DNA of 64,000 nt from Sphingomonas sp. (GTDB lineage: Bacteria; Pseudomonadota; Alphaproteobacteria; Sphingomonadales; Sphingomonadaceae): contig NZ_SSMY01000002.1 in assembly GCF_004799495.1 (NCBI RefSeq), positions 1-64,000 of the forward strand, in the 5' to 3' direction. The notes beneath the pieces were generated by a model. The model ran no database searches. It was not told where the DNA came from and worked only from the letters and a program-made list of their open reading frames with translations. The position numbers and the translations under genes are program-made. Every line of letters begins with the position of its first letter. Position 1 is the stretch's first letter. Positions 34,842 through 44,700 of this stretch are shown here, piece after piece.

Positions 34842-35687
34842 TCACAGCCGCTCGGCGAACACCTTTTGCATGATCGGCCGCATCGAATCGTCGTACGCGA
34901 CGATCACGCCTTCCGGCTCGGCGCGGTCGACGTGGCTGACGAGCTGGCCGTGCTCCCACAAGTGCAGCGCATAGGCCGGGGGCACATCGACGATGATCGG
35001 GCGACCGTCGGGACGGTTGGGGTCGATCGGCGCCAGCGTCAACGCGGCGGCGGGCGCGGTCGGCGGGCAGACGACGACGGGAAATCCCTCGAACCGCCCG
35101 GCGATCGAGCGATGGATATGGCCGCACAGCAACGCGACGATGTTGCCGCGTCCGGCAATCGCGCCGGCGAGCCGTCGCACCCATGGCTCGTCGGGATCGG
35201 TGGTCAGCCAGCCGATCCCGGTCTCGATCGGCGGATGGTGGAGCACGATGATCGTCGGCCGGTCGGGCGCCTCGTCGAGGCGGGCCGTCAGCCACGCCGC
35301 GCGCGCGCCGTCGAACCCGCCGCCGTGCCGCCCCGGCTCGAGTGTATCGAGCACCAATAAGCGAAGCTCGCCGCACTCGGCCGCATATTGCAGGAACCCG
35401 CCGGGCATCGGCAGATCGGGGAATACGGCGGCGAACCCGTCACGGCTGTCGTGATTGCCCAGCGCATAGTGCACCGGGAACGGGCACGCCGACAGCTTGT
35501 CGCGCAGCCGGCGATACGAACCCTCGTCGCCGCGCTCGGTCAGGTCGCCGCTCGCGATCAGCGAGTCGGGCGGTGTCGGCAGCGACCGCAAGCGGGCCAG
35601 CACCGCGTCAAGGCGGCGCGCGTTCATTTCCTCCGGGTCGTCGGGGACGAAGCCCAGATGAAGATCCGAGATTTGCGCTATCAGCAT
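34842..35687 (-). CDS. class III cyclic-nucleotide phosphodiesterase-like metallophosphoesterase (CpdA type)
   Basis: This 281-residue protein starts at ATG 35687 with a GGGAGGGGGAG site and overlaps the FHA-cytochrome gene by 80 bases. All metal motifs of the calcineurin-like fold are present in order: SDLHLG, ASGDLTERG, GNHDSRDG, LHHPP and CGHIHRS. This set and the size match CpdA, which hydrolyses 3',5'-cAMP. The neighbouring operon member with two cyclic-nucleotide-binding domains supports that reading, but other phosphoesters are possible. Confidence 0.82.
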   Translation of the reverse strand: MLIAQISDLHLGFVPDDPEEMNARRLDAVLARLRSLPTPPDSLIASGDLTERGDEGSYRRLRDKLSACPFPVHYALGNHDSRDGFAAVFPDLPMPGGFLQYAAECGELRLLVLDTLEPGRHGGGFDGARAAWLTARLDEAPDRPTIIVLHHPPIETGIGWLTTDPDEPWVRRLAGAIAGRGNIVALLCGHIHRSIAGRFEGFPVVVCPPTAPAAALTLAPIDPNRPDGRPIIVDVPPAYALHLWEHGQLVSHVDRAEPEGVIVAYDDSMRPIMQKVFAERL

Positions 35688-37431
35688 CTCCCCCTCCCCC
35701 CTTGGCCAGCAGCTTTGCCATCCGCACGGCATGCGGCGCGCCGTTGCCGCGATGGTAATCATGACACATCGCACACGTCGAGCGAACCTGTGGCGCGCGC
35801 GCTGTGTCGCCGCCGTGACACTGCCGACAGGTCGAGATACCCGGAAGCATCAGGATGCGCGAATCGTTCGTGGTCAGCGCCTGCGCGTGGCAGCTCGCGC
35901 AAGCCGCCGTGGTGTGTGCGGCATGGTCGAACCAGCCCTTCCCCATGTAGCGGCTTTGCTCGCGCACCGGCACCACGCGATAGTTGAGACCGCCTGGCGT
36001 GCTCGGCGGCACGATCACGTGGCAATCGTAACACGCGCCACGCGGCGAGAAGATCGCGCGGACCATCGCCGCGCCGCCGGTGCCGCCGCCACCATAGCCC
36101 GGTGCGGCCCTGATCTCGCCCGGACGTCCACGGTCCGCCAGCATCGCGGGGCCACCGCTGCCGCCCGCGGCGAGGATATCCGCGATCACTTGCGCGGCAT
36201 TGCCGTGGCGCAGCGTCCGGACCGTGCCGCCGACGCGATCGAACGCGAGACTGTGGCATTGCGAGCAATTGCGCTCCATCGACACTGGCTTGAACCGCGC
36301 GCCACTGTCGTCGGGGATATGGCATTCGGCGCAATCGAGCGGCTTGCGTCCGAGCGATGCCTGCATCCGCGCGACCCCGCTCAGCCGCGAAAGATGGAGC
36401 GCGTGCGGGAATTTGAGCCCGCTGTCCTGCACGCGCGCCATCGGGTCGGCGATCGGGATGCGGGTGAAGCGCGGATAGTCGCCCGGCGTCGTCATCACCG
36501 CGGGCTGGAATTGCGGGTGCAGCCGCGCGAAATCGCCCGCATCGCCCAGTTTGGTGTCGGGGAGCTTGCTCTTCATGTCGGCGTGGCACGCGGCGCATTG
36601 CGTCTCCGCCATCGCGGGCATCGTGCCCGGCCCCGAATGCTCGGTATGGCAATCGACGCAGCGGCCGGGATCGCGCCCGAACATGTCGGCGATGGCGAGC
36701 TTGAGACTGGCGATCCCGCCGGGCCGCGGCTTGGCGCGCGCTTGGCGGTCGAGATCGGCATGCGCGGCGATGTCGGTGTGGCAGCTCTGGCACGCGGTAT
36801 CGGGCACCGCGACGAACGCCGCGACGTGGCACGCCTTGCAGTCGCTGATCCCGGCATGCGCGCGCGACAGCGGCCCGGACGACCAGCTCTGGTCGATATG
36901 CTTGTACCCGCCCGCCATCTGCGCGTCGGTCAGCTTTGCCGGCGCGTGGGTAAACGACCAGATTGGCCAGGCCAGGAAGATCACGAGGATCGCGAGCGCG
37001 AGCGTCCACGCCATCGGACGCTTGCCGAGCGCCGCACCCGCGAGCGAGAAGCGCTTGCCCGTTTCCTCCGCGCCTTCGAGCGGCTGGCTGTCGCGGCTGA
37101 TACTCACCGCGATCGCGCCGTCCTCGCCCGCGGCGATCGCGATCCACGCCGCGCCGATGCGGATTTCGCCGCCGCGCGTTGCGTCGATCTCGGCCTGCTC
37201 GGTCGACCGGCCGTCGACGAGCACCGGCAATCCCGCCAGCGTATGCACCGCGACGCGATGCCCCTCGAGTCGGCGAATGTCGGCGTGGTGACGCGTGACC
37301 TCGAGGTCGGTCAGGTGGATGTCGCTCGCCGGATCGCGGCCAATCGTCAGCACGTCGCGATCGACCGTCCGGGTCCGCACGATCTCGCGCCCGCTCGCGG
37401 CGCGTGAAGTGATGTGGAGGACGAAGCTCAC
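35608..37431 (-). CDS. FHA domain-transmembrane-decaheme cytochrome fusion
   Basis: This 607-residue protein starts at GTG 37431. Residues about 10-90 form an FHA domain with the phosphothreonine-binding pattern TIGRDPASDIHLTDLEVTRHHA (Gly-Arg, Ser, Arg-His). A single membrane helix follows at about 141-161 (WTLALAILVIFLAWPIWSF), preceded by Lys-Arg, so FHA faces the cytoplasm and the rest the periplasm. Ten CXXCH motifs begin near 198, 214, 258, 279, 367, 389, 467, 511, 535 and 553. It lies between a cytochrome b-like protein and the phosphodiesterase. The arrangement could couple a phosphorylated cytoplasmic partner to periplasmic electron transfer. Confidence 0.87.
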   Translation of the reverse strand: MSFVLHITSRAASGREIVRTRTVDRDVLTIGRDPASDIHLTDLEVTRHHADIRRLEGHRVAVHTLAGLPVLVDGRSTEQAEIDATRGGEIRIGAAWIAIAAGEDGAIAVSISRDSQPLEGAEETGKRFSLAGAALGKRPMAWTLALAILVIFLAWPIWSFTHAPAKLTDAQMAGGYKHIDQSWSSGPLSRAHAGISDCKACHVAAFVAVPDTACQSCHTDIAAHADLDRQARAKPRPGGIASLKLAIADMFGRDPGRCVDCHTEHSGPGTMPAMAETQCAACHADMKSKLPDTKLGDAGDFARLHPQFQPAVMTTPGDYPRFTRIPIADPMARVQDSGLKFPHALHLSRLSGVARMQASLGRKPLDCAECHIPDDSGARFKPVSMERNCSQCHSLAFDRVGGTVRTLRHGNAAQVIADILAAGGSGGPAMLADRGRPGEIRAAPGYGGGGTGGAAMVRAIFSPRGACYDCHVIVPPSTPGGLNYRVVPVREQSRYMGKGWFDHAAHTTAACASCHAQALTTNDSRILMLPGISTCRQCHGGDTARAPQVRSTCAMCHDYHRGNGAPHAVRMAKLLAKGGGGDADSANLGSSSGLRPRRPGGNERAPP

Positions 37432-37438
37432 GCCGCCG

Positions 37439-38281
37439 TCACCAATAGAAGAACACGGCGACGATATGCGCCGTCAGCGCCGCGATCAGCGCGAAGGTGG
37501 TGGGGACATGGACGTAGAGCCACCCTTCGAGCGCGGCCTTCAGCCGCATGTGGCGGCGCATCCGCACCAGCATCGCCGCGCGACGGTCGAGCAGGCCGAT
37601 CACTGGCTCGGCATCGATCCGGTCGCGGCGAAATACGTCGAGCGCGTCCCGCGTCGCACCGCGTGGAAAGCGGCCGGCCAACCGCTGCCAGAATCCCGCC
37701 GCGAACGGATCGTCGGCGAGCGCAGCGCGGACTAGCGCGGCATGATGTCCGTCGAGCGATTGCGCGGCATCGTGGAGTTGCGAGTCGAGCGTACGCAGTT
37801 CGACGACCATCTGCGTCTCGGTCCGCTCGCCGCGATTGTCGGACAGGAGCCGGGGCAGCGTCGCGTAGAGGACGACCCCGACGAACCCTGACACGATCAC
37901 CAGCAGCATCAACGCATAGGCCAAGGTGTGGACGTTCCAGCCGAACTGGAATCCGGTGTGGAGCGTCGCGATCACGATCAGCGCGAGCCCGAGATAGACA
38001 TGCGCCGACGTCCACGCCTTGAGCGACCACGCGCCCGGCGTCATCGCGCGCTTGCGGATGCCGAGCGCGGTGAGCCACAGGATCAGCAGCGCACCGATCG
38101 TGCCGAGGATATAGCCGTACGCGGTACCGCCGCTCGGCACCGGCTGAGGGTTGTCGATCGCATAGATCACGATCGCGACCACGACGACGATCACCGCGAT
38201 CTTCGCCCAGCGCAGCCTTTTGTGGCGCAGGAAGCCCTCGTTCTCGCCGATCCCCGACTTGAGCGCCCCCCGGCTCGCCAT
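37439..38281 (-). CDS. cytochrome b-like integral membrane protein
   Basis: This 280-residue protein starts at ATG 38281, overlapping the upstream stop by one base. It has about five membrane helices, including one at the very C terminus ending HIVAVFFYW. Histidines at 94, 108 and 118 in helix three and at 258 and 272 in the last helices are placed to bind b-type heme, as in cytochrome b561 or ferric-reductase-like proteins. A soluble helical loop of about 90 residues lies before the last helix. It would link the cytoplasmic flavin/iron-sulfur subunit to the periplasmic decaheme chain, acting as the quinol or transmembrane element. This role is inferred. Confidence 0.8.
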   Translation of the reverse strand: MASRGALKSGIGENEGFLRHKRLRWAKIAVIVVVVAIVIYAIDNPQPVPSGGTAYGYILGTIGALLILWLTALGIRKRAMTPGAWSLKAWTSAHVYLGLALIVIATLHTGFQFGWNVHTLAYALMLLVIVSGFVGVVLYATLPRLLSDNRGERTETQMVVELRTLDSQLHDAAQSLDGHHAALVRAALADDPFAAGFWQRLAGRFPRGATRDALDVFRRDRIDAEPVIGLLDRRAAMLVRMRRHMRLKAALEGWLYVHVPTTFALIAALTAHIVAVFFYW

Positions 38282-40716
38282 CAGCCCGCCTCGCGCTCGA
38301 GCCTGGCGACTTTGAGCAGGTCTTCGGGCGCGACGCGGAGAGCAGCGCCGGTTGGGCACGCCCGAACGCACGCCGGACCGCCTGCGATCCCGGCGCACAT
38401 GTCGCACTTGATCGCTTTCTTGGGCACTTCGACGGTGCGGTTCTTCTCCGCCCACTTCTTGCTCGGCTCGCCCGGGCCGGGGCCGCGCCCGAACAACAGC
38501 CAGTCGACCAACCGCGGCTTCTTGGGCGGCACCTTGTCCATGCGGATCACGCCATAGGGGCAGTTGCGCTGGCAATTGCCGCAGCCGATGCACGTCTCGT
38601 TGATCGAAACCTCGCCGTCGGGCCCGCGGCGGATCGCGTTGGGCGGGCAGTCGGCCATGCAATGCGGGTGCTCGCAATGCCGGCAGCTGGTGGGGACGTG
38701 GACGTGCGCGTAGGTCCGCCCCGCCTCGCGGTCGAGACGCGACAGCCCGTCATGGCTGTCGGCGCACGCTTTTTCGCAATTGTCGCACCCGACGCAGAGT
38801 TTCTCGTCGATCAGCAGCACATCGGTCGCTTCGCCGATGCCGTTGTCGATCAGGAAATTGGCGACCGACGAATACATATCGACCGCGCCGGAGAACTCGC
38901 TCTTGCTCGCCTCGATATGCGCGTTGATTTCCTGCCGCGCGGCCATGTCGGTGCGGGCCTTCGCGGCGAGCGCGGGCTTGGCCGCGAGCAATCGCGCGAA
39001 GGCGTCGCCGTCGAGCTTGACCAGTTCCGACCTGATCGCCGCGCGCACCGTCGCGACGCGCGGGCGGCCGTCGATCAGCGCCATTTCGCCAAAATACGAT
39101 CCCGCCGGCAGGTAATTGAGGAAGATCGGTTTTCCGCCAATCTCCTTCTCGACGATCATGCTGCCGACGCGCACGACATAGATGTCGCGGTCGGTGCCGC
39201 CTTCCTCGACGATCTTTTGTCCCGCCCGCGCGCGCACCACCTCGGCGCTCGCCAACACTTCGTCGAGGTCGGCGGGGGTCAGTCCCGACCCAAACATCTG
39301 GAGTAATTGCCGCTGGGTCGAGATGCGGTCGATCGTGCGCTTAGCGGCCGGCACCGTCGCCATCAGCTTGAGCGCGGCGGTACGGGGGATTTCGACCAGA
39401 ATCGCGTCCGCCCCCGCGCGCACGGTGGCGCCACGGCGGCGGCCCGAGATCAACCCGACCTCGCCGACGATCGATCCGCACTCGATCGGGATCGCGCCGC
39501 CGTCGGCGGTGAGCACCTCGACATGACCCTCAGCGACGCCGAACAGCGATGAGCCGATCGCATTCTTTTCGAACACGATGTCGCCCGCACGGTACCGTTT
39601 CACCTCGGCGTCGAGGATGAATTCGCGCATCTGGAGCGGCGACAATTCGTTGAGGATACCGACCCGCTCGCGCAGGAAATCGAGCCATTCGGCGGTCGTG
39701 CGGCCTGCCCCCAGCCCCGCCAGCCGTTCCTCGACGATCGGCTCGTCGGCGGGCTTAAGGTCGGTGTTGCCGGCGATGAACTCGACCACGTCGTGGCCCT
39801 GGTTCATGCAATGCTTGATCAGCGGATAACCCGCGAGCGCGCCGATCACGTAGATGCCGGGCGTGCTCGATTCGAACTGCGGGCTGAGTTGCGGGAACGC
39901 CTCGCGGTCGGGCCCGGTGAATTCGACGCCGCAGCTTTCGACGAAGGCGCGCGGCGCCGTCGACCCCATCCGCGCGATCACGCGGTCGCAGCGCTGGCGG
40001 ACCTGGCCGTCGCGCGTGTCGAGCACGATTTCGGTCGCCTCGATCGCCGCCGGGGTGGTTTCGGTGAGCACCTGGATGCGCCCGGCATCGCGCGCTGCCA
40101 TCAGCAAATCGACGTTCGCCGCCTTGGCGCGCGCGAAATCGGCGCCGCGGTTGAGCAGTGTCACGACATTGCCCTGCTCGGCATCGGCGGCGAGCCCCAG
40201 CGCGTTCTCGATCCCCGCATCGCCCGACCCGATCACGACGATATGCTCGTCGACATATTCGGCGGGATCGTCGAGCTGGTACTGGACGTGCTTCAGCTCG
40301 GCGCCGGGCGCGCGGACCAGATTGGGGTTGCCCTGCGTCCCGATTGCCAGGATCACCGTCTCGGCCTCGATTGCGCTCCCATCGCCGAGCGTCAGCGTGA
40401 AGGCGCCCTTCACGCCCTCGATCTTCTTCACCTCGGCGCCGTGGCGGACGTTGACCTTGGCCTCAGCGATCTGGCGGTCCCAGGTATCGAGCACGGTCTC
40501 GCGCTTGCCCGCGTCGAAATCCACGTCCGAACGGAGCACCAGCCCGCTCGGCGTCGCCATGACGTGCTTGCCCTTCTGGTATTTGAAGATCGTGTCGGAG
40601 AGGTGGTCCGCGCTCTTTTCGAGCAGCACGTGCGGCATACCCCGCGCGGCGGCGCGCGCGGCGGCGCTCAACCCCGCCGGCCCTGAGCCGATGATCGCTA
40701 CGGCGAACCGATCCAT
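38281..40716 (-). CDS. FAD oxidoreductase-two cNMP-binding domains-four [4Fe-4S] ferredoxin fusion
   Basis: This 811-residue cytoplasmic protein combines three modules. Residues 1-330 form a thioredoxin-reductase-like flavoprotein with GSGPAG near 10 and a second dinucleotide motif GSGDAG near 163. Two CRP-type domains follow, with phosphate-binding cassettes GEVGLISGRRRGATV near 418 and GEMALIDGRPRVATV near 543, each retaining the cyclic-phosphate Arg. Residues 640-790 carry four cubane motifs, CVGCDNCEKAC, CRHCEHPHCMADCP, CIGCGNCQRNCP and CDMCAGIAGGPACVRACP, as in NrfC/HybA subunits. It heads the minus-strand redox operon and probably moves electrons from NAD(P)H to the cytochrome b under cyclic-nucleotide control. 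Confidence 0.87.
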   Translation of the reverse strand: MDRFAVAIIGSGPAGLSAAARAAARGMPHVLLEKSADHLSDTIFKYQKGKHVMATPSGLVLRSDVDFDAGKRETVLDTWDRQIAEAKVNVRHGAEVKKIEGVKGAFTLTLGDGSAIEAETVILAIGTQGNPNLVRAPGAELKHVQYQLDDPAEYVDEHIVVIGSGDAGIENALGLAADAEQGNVVTLLNRGADFARAKAANVDLLMAARDAGRIQVLTETTPAAIEATEIVLDTRDGQVRQRCDRVIARMGSTAPRAFVESCGVEFTGPDREAFPQLSPQFESSTPGIYVIGALAGYPLIKHCMNQGHDVVEFIAGNTDLKPADEPIVEERLAGLGAGRTTAEWLDFLRERVGILNELSPLQMREFILDAEVKRYRAGDIVFEKNAIGSSLFGVAEGHVEVLTADGGAIPIECGSIVGEVGLISGRRRGATVRAGADAILVEIPRTAALKLMATVPAAKRTIDRISTQRQLLQMFGSGLTPADLDEVLASAEVVRARAGQKIVEEGGTDRDIYVVRVGSMIVEKEIGGKPIFLNYLPAGSYFGEMALIDGRPRVATVRAAIRSELVKLDGDAFARLLAAKPALAAKARTDMAARQEINAHIEASKSEFSGAVDMYSSVANFLIDNGIGEATDVLLIDEKLCVGCDNCEKACADSHDGLSRLDREAGRTYAHVHVPTSCRHCEHPHCMADCPPNAIRRGPDGEVSINETCIGCGNCQRNCPYGVIRMDKVPPKKPRLVDWLLFGRGPGPGEPSKKWAEKNRTVEVPKKAIKCDMCAGIAGGPACVRACPTGAALRVAPEDLLKVARLEREAG

Positions 40717-40782
40717 CCCCGCCTGCTCCCCCGCGCGCTAGCATTCCCCCGCGGCCGCGCTAATGTAAACGCGTGTCGGGGG

Positions 40783-41715
40783 ATGGATGCAATGGCGGAT
40801 AGCGGCGGAAGGACGATCGGCAGCCTCGGCTGGTTCGCGCTGGCCGGCGCGGCGGCGATCCTGATCGCCGCGATCGGGCTGCACCGCACCGCCGCGCCGG
40901 GCAACGATGCCGCCGTCTCCAACGCCGAAGCGCCTGCCGATCCGGCCGCGGCGATCGCGAGCCTTGAAAACAAGATGCGCGCGCATCCCGACGACGGCGA
41001 GGGCTGGCGGTCGCTCGGCTGGTCCTATTTCCAGATGCAGCGCTACGCCGACGCCGCCGGCGCCTATGCCAAGGCGACCAGGCTGCTGCCCAACCGTGCC
41101 GCGATCTGGTCGGCGTTCGGCGAGGCGCAGACGCTGGCGTCCAACGCGGTCGACCCAATCGCGCACGACGCGTTCGGCAAGGCGCTCGCGATCGACCCGA
41201 AGGATTCGCGCGCGCGCTATTTCCTGGCGGTCGAGAAGGACGTTAGGGGCGATCACCAGGGCGCGATCGACGACTGGATCGCGCTGCTGCGCGACGGCCC
41301 CAAGGACGCGCCCTGGGCGCAATCGGTGCACGATCTGATCGTGCAGGTCGCCGCCCAGCACAAGATCGACGTCAAGGGCCGCGTGCCCGACGTCGCGCCT
41401 GCCGCCGTGGCCGATGCGGCCGGTGCCGCGATCCCCGGCCCGACCGCCGATCAGATGAACGACGCCGCCAGCCTCACCCCCGGCCAGCAGAACGAGATGG
41501 CGCGCGGGATGGTCGACCGGCTCGCCCAGCGTCTCGCCGGGCAGCCCGACGATTTCGACGGCTGGGTGCGGCTGATGCGCGCGCGGATGGTGTTGCGCGA
41601 TGGCAAGGGCGCCGGCGACGCGCTTGCCGACGCGCGCCGCGCTTTCGCTGCGGATGATGCGAAGCTCGCCCGTCTGACCGACGCCGCGCGCGCGCTGAAC
41701 GTGCCGGGCGCCTGA
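40783..41715 (+). CDS. membrane-anchored TPR protein, CcmH/CcmI C-terminal-like
   Basis: This protein of about 310 residues has one N-terminal helix (LGWFALAGAAAILIAAIGLH) and a periplasmic region with tetratricopeptide repeats such as GWRSLGWSYFQMQRYADAAG and DAFGKALAIDPKDSRARYFL. It resembles the TPR part of the cytochrome c maturation protein CcmH/CcmI, which presents apocytochromes for heme attachment. The start may be ATG 40792, better spaced from GGGGGA than ATG 40783. It is divergent from the redox operon across about 66 bases, which fits a helper for the multiheme proteins, but a generic CcmI role is equally possible. Confidence 0.8.
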   Translation: MDAMADSGGRTIGSLGWFALAGAAAILIAAIGLHRTAAPGNDAAVSNAEAPADPAAAIASLENKMRAHPDDGEGWRSLGWSYFQMQRYADAAGAYAKATRLLPNRAAIWSAFGEAQTLASNAVDPIAHDAFGKALAIDPKDSRARYFLAVEKDVRGDHQGAIDDWIALLRDGPKDAPWAQSVHDLIVQVAAQHKIDVKGRVPDVAPAAVADAAGAAIPGPTADQMNDAASLTPGQQNEMARGMVDRLAQRLAGQPDDFDGWVRLMRARMVLRDGKGAGDALADARRAFAADDAKLARLTDAARALNVPGA

Positions 41716-41723
41716 GCCGGCGA

Positions 41724-44700
41724 TCACGGCTTCGTACCGTCCGGCCAAACATCCTCGTTGCCGACGCCGATCACCGGTTCGTCGATCGGCGGTTCGACGC
41801 TGTACGGATCGAGCCCTTCGGCACCGATCGCGGGAAGGATGATCGGCGGGATGACGCCACTCAGCGCCGCTGCCTTGACCGGCGGCGACAGGAGCGGCCC
41901 GCCAGTGACGAGCCCGATCGTGTCGCGGACCCCCACCAGCGTTTGGGGAATGACCGCATTGGCGGGGCATGGCGCCGCCAGGATCCGACAACCGTTGACG
42001 GTCGATTGCGGGTCGAACAGCGCAGCGCCGCCCAGCCCGTTGTTCAGCGTGATCCGCGCGACCAACGCCGCGCCGGTAATGATCGTACCGTCCGCCAGCA
42101 GCTGACGACCGTTGATGACGATCCCGACCGCGCCGCCGCCACGCGTCGAAATGGTAAGGCCGCCATCGCCCACGGTGAAGCCGCGGCGCGCGGTGAGCAG
42201 TGGAGACACCGCGCCGGTGTTCTGAATGTACAGCCCGGCCGACACCGACAAGCGCAAGGTACCCGCGGTCAGATACCCCTGATCGTTGACCGGCCCGTCA
42301 TTGATCCCGAGCCGCGCGTTGCGTGTGGTGACGTCGGGCTCGGCGGCGATGTCGGTGAGCGCGGCCTGCGAGCCGACCGCTACCGTCGCAGCATTGAGCG
42401 TCAGCGTGCCCGCCGGCGCTCCGGTCGCGCCGACCATCGCGATCGACCCCGCCGGCGTGACCACGCGGATCGCCGGTCCGGCATTGAACGTGATGCCGTT
42501 CGCCGCCGTGGCACTAGAGATAGCAACCGTACCGTTGACGATGATCGTGCCCGGCGTGGTGATCGAGAGCGTTCCGCCCAGATTGACCGGAGCGGGTGCG
42601 CCCGCACCGGTTAGCACCAAATTGCCCAATGTCGCATCGCCCGGCAGCACGATCGCGATGTCGCGCGACTGGACTCGGCCCAGCCCGGCGTTGGTCAGCG
42701 AATAGCCCGCACCGCCGGTCCCGCCGATGAAGCTCGCAGCCGTCCCGGTGCTCGTGAAGCCGACCGTCTGCGTGAGTCCGGCGATACCGATCTGCGACGC
42801 CGCGCCGATCTGCATCGCCGCCGATCGGAACGCGATCTGCGGGCTGCGCAGCGTCCCGTTCGCCGCGATCGTCTGGCCGGTCGCGTTGATCGCGGTGCCG
42901 GCAGTGCCATTGCCCAAGCTGACCGTCGTGCCGCCGGTGACGTTCAGCGTCGTTCCGGCGGTCGCCGTGCTGACCGTGATCACCGTACCTGCAGTGACAT
43001 CGGCGCTCGTTCCAGCGCGCAAGGTCGCCGCGTCGACCGTGGTCACCGCATTGAGCCGGGCCGTTCGTACCGTCCCCAAAATCGCGCCGGTGCCGACCGC
43101 GATGCCCTGCCCGCGCATATCGGCATCGCCGGCGTTGACCGTGTCGACGGGACCGGCATTGCCGGCATGGGCAAGCGATACCGCGCCGCCGGCATTGGCG
43201 AGCAACGTGCCGCCCACGGTCAATCCGCCGGCGCCGCTTGCGGCATACGTTTGATCGCCGGTCGTGGTGATGGTCGCGTTGCCAGTGACGGCGATGCGAT
43301 TACCCGTCGCGGTGAGCGCGAACGACGATCCGCCCGCAACCACGGCCCCCACGGCGCTGGCGTTGAGGCTGGCGAGACGGATCGCCGCACCGGGCACGGT
43401 GCTCGTGTTGGTGAACGCCACCTTGCCGCCCGCGCCGCCATTGGCGGACGCCGTCGTATCACCGAGTGTCATCGACCCGCTCATGCCGCCCGCGTCGGCC
43501 GCGCCGAGCGACACCGTGCCGCCCGCGCCCGCGGCGTTGCCGTCCGCCAGCAACGATGTCGTCTCGGCACCTAGGAGTGCGCCGTTCGCGGCCAACGTGA
43601 CCGTACCCCCCGTGCCGGCCGCCACGGCCACACTGTTCGTGCCACCACGGCCCTGCGCGTCGATCGTGAGCGCCTGCGGCCCGACCGCATCGGCGATGGC
43701 CACCGCGCCGTTCTGCGCGCGCACCGTCGCCGTGCCGCCTTGTCCGGCACCGCCGGAGCCTCCCGCCGCATTCCCGCCGGTTCCGCTGACATCGATCGCC
43801 AGGCCCGGCAACGTCAGCGCGCCGCCATTGGTCGCCTGAACCAGCGCGGTACCGCCGGTCGCCGCGCCGCCGCCGGTCTGGCCGCTGCCGCCCAGCGCAC
43901 GCGCGGCGATAGCCAACGCACCGGTGGGCGCGAATATCGCATTGTCGGCGATCAGGGTGGCGGTGCCGCCAATTGCCGCTGCCCCCACGCCGCTTGGTTC
44001 GTTGGCCACAATGCCGGCCGGACCGACGCCCGCGCTCGCGTCGATCGTGAGCGGTCCGACGTTGAGGCTCGCGCCGTTGGCCAGAGCCACGGTCGCGGCG
44101 CCGCCCCGGCTCGTCACTTGTCCTACACCCGTCGGCCGCGCGACGCCGGTCGCGCTGACCGTCAGCCCGGCGGCGGTGATGAAGCCTCCATCCGACGACA
44201 CGCTGGCGGTCCCGCCGACCCCATCGCCACCGCCTTTGAACCCCCGGCGCGCGCCGTCGCCGTCGGCGAGCACGCTCAGCAGGCCCTTGATGTTGATCCG
44301 CCCGCCCGTGTCCGCGCCGACTTGCGCGGTGCCCGCGGTAAGCCCGAACCGCGCGCTTTGCAGCGTGACGTTACCGCTGGTATTGATCGTCCCGCTGCTC
44401 GCCCGCATCGTCGCGGTGCCGTCCGCGACCGCCAGCGTGTCGCCGCTCAGCGACAGCGTTCCCCCGCCTTGCGCGATCAAGCTGATGTCGCCCGATGCGC
44501 TGGCGACCAGCGGCGTCATCAGCGTGGCGTTGGTCAGTTGGATGCTCGCGGCCGGACCCGCCGCCGGCGCGCCGGTCAACACGGCATTGCCGTTGACCAC
44601 GTCGCGCCCTGCGCTCAACACCACGGTGTTGCCGACCGCGGCGGCGCTCAAATCGTAGCCGATCGTCCCGCCGAGCAGCATCGTGACCGCGTTGTTCTTG

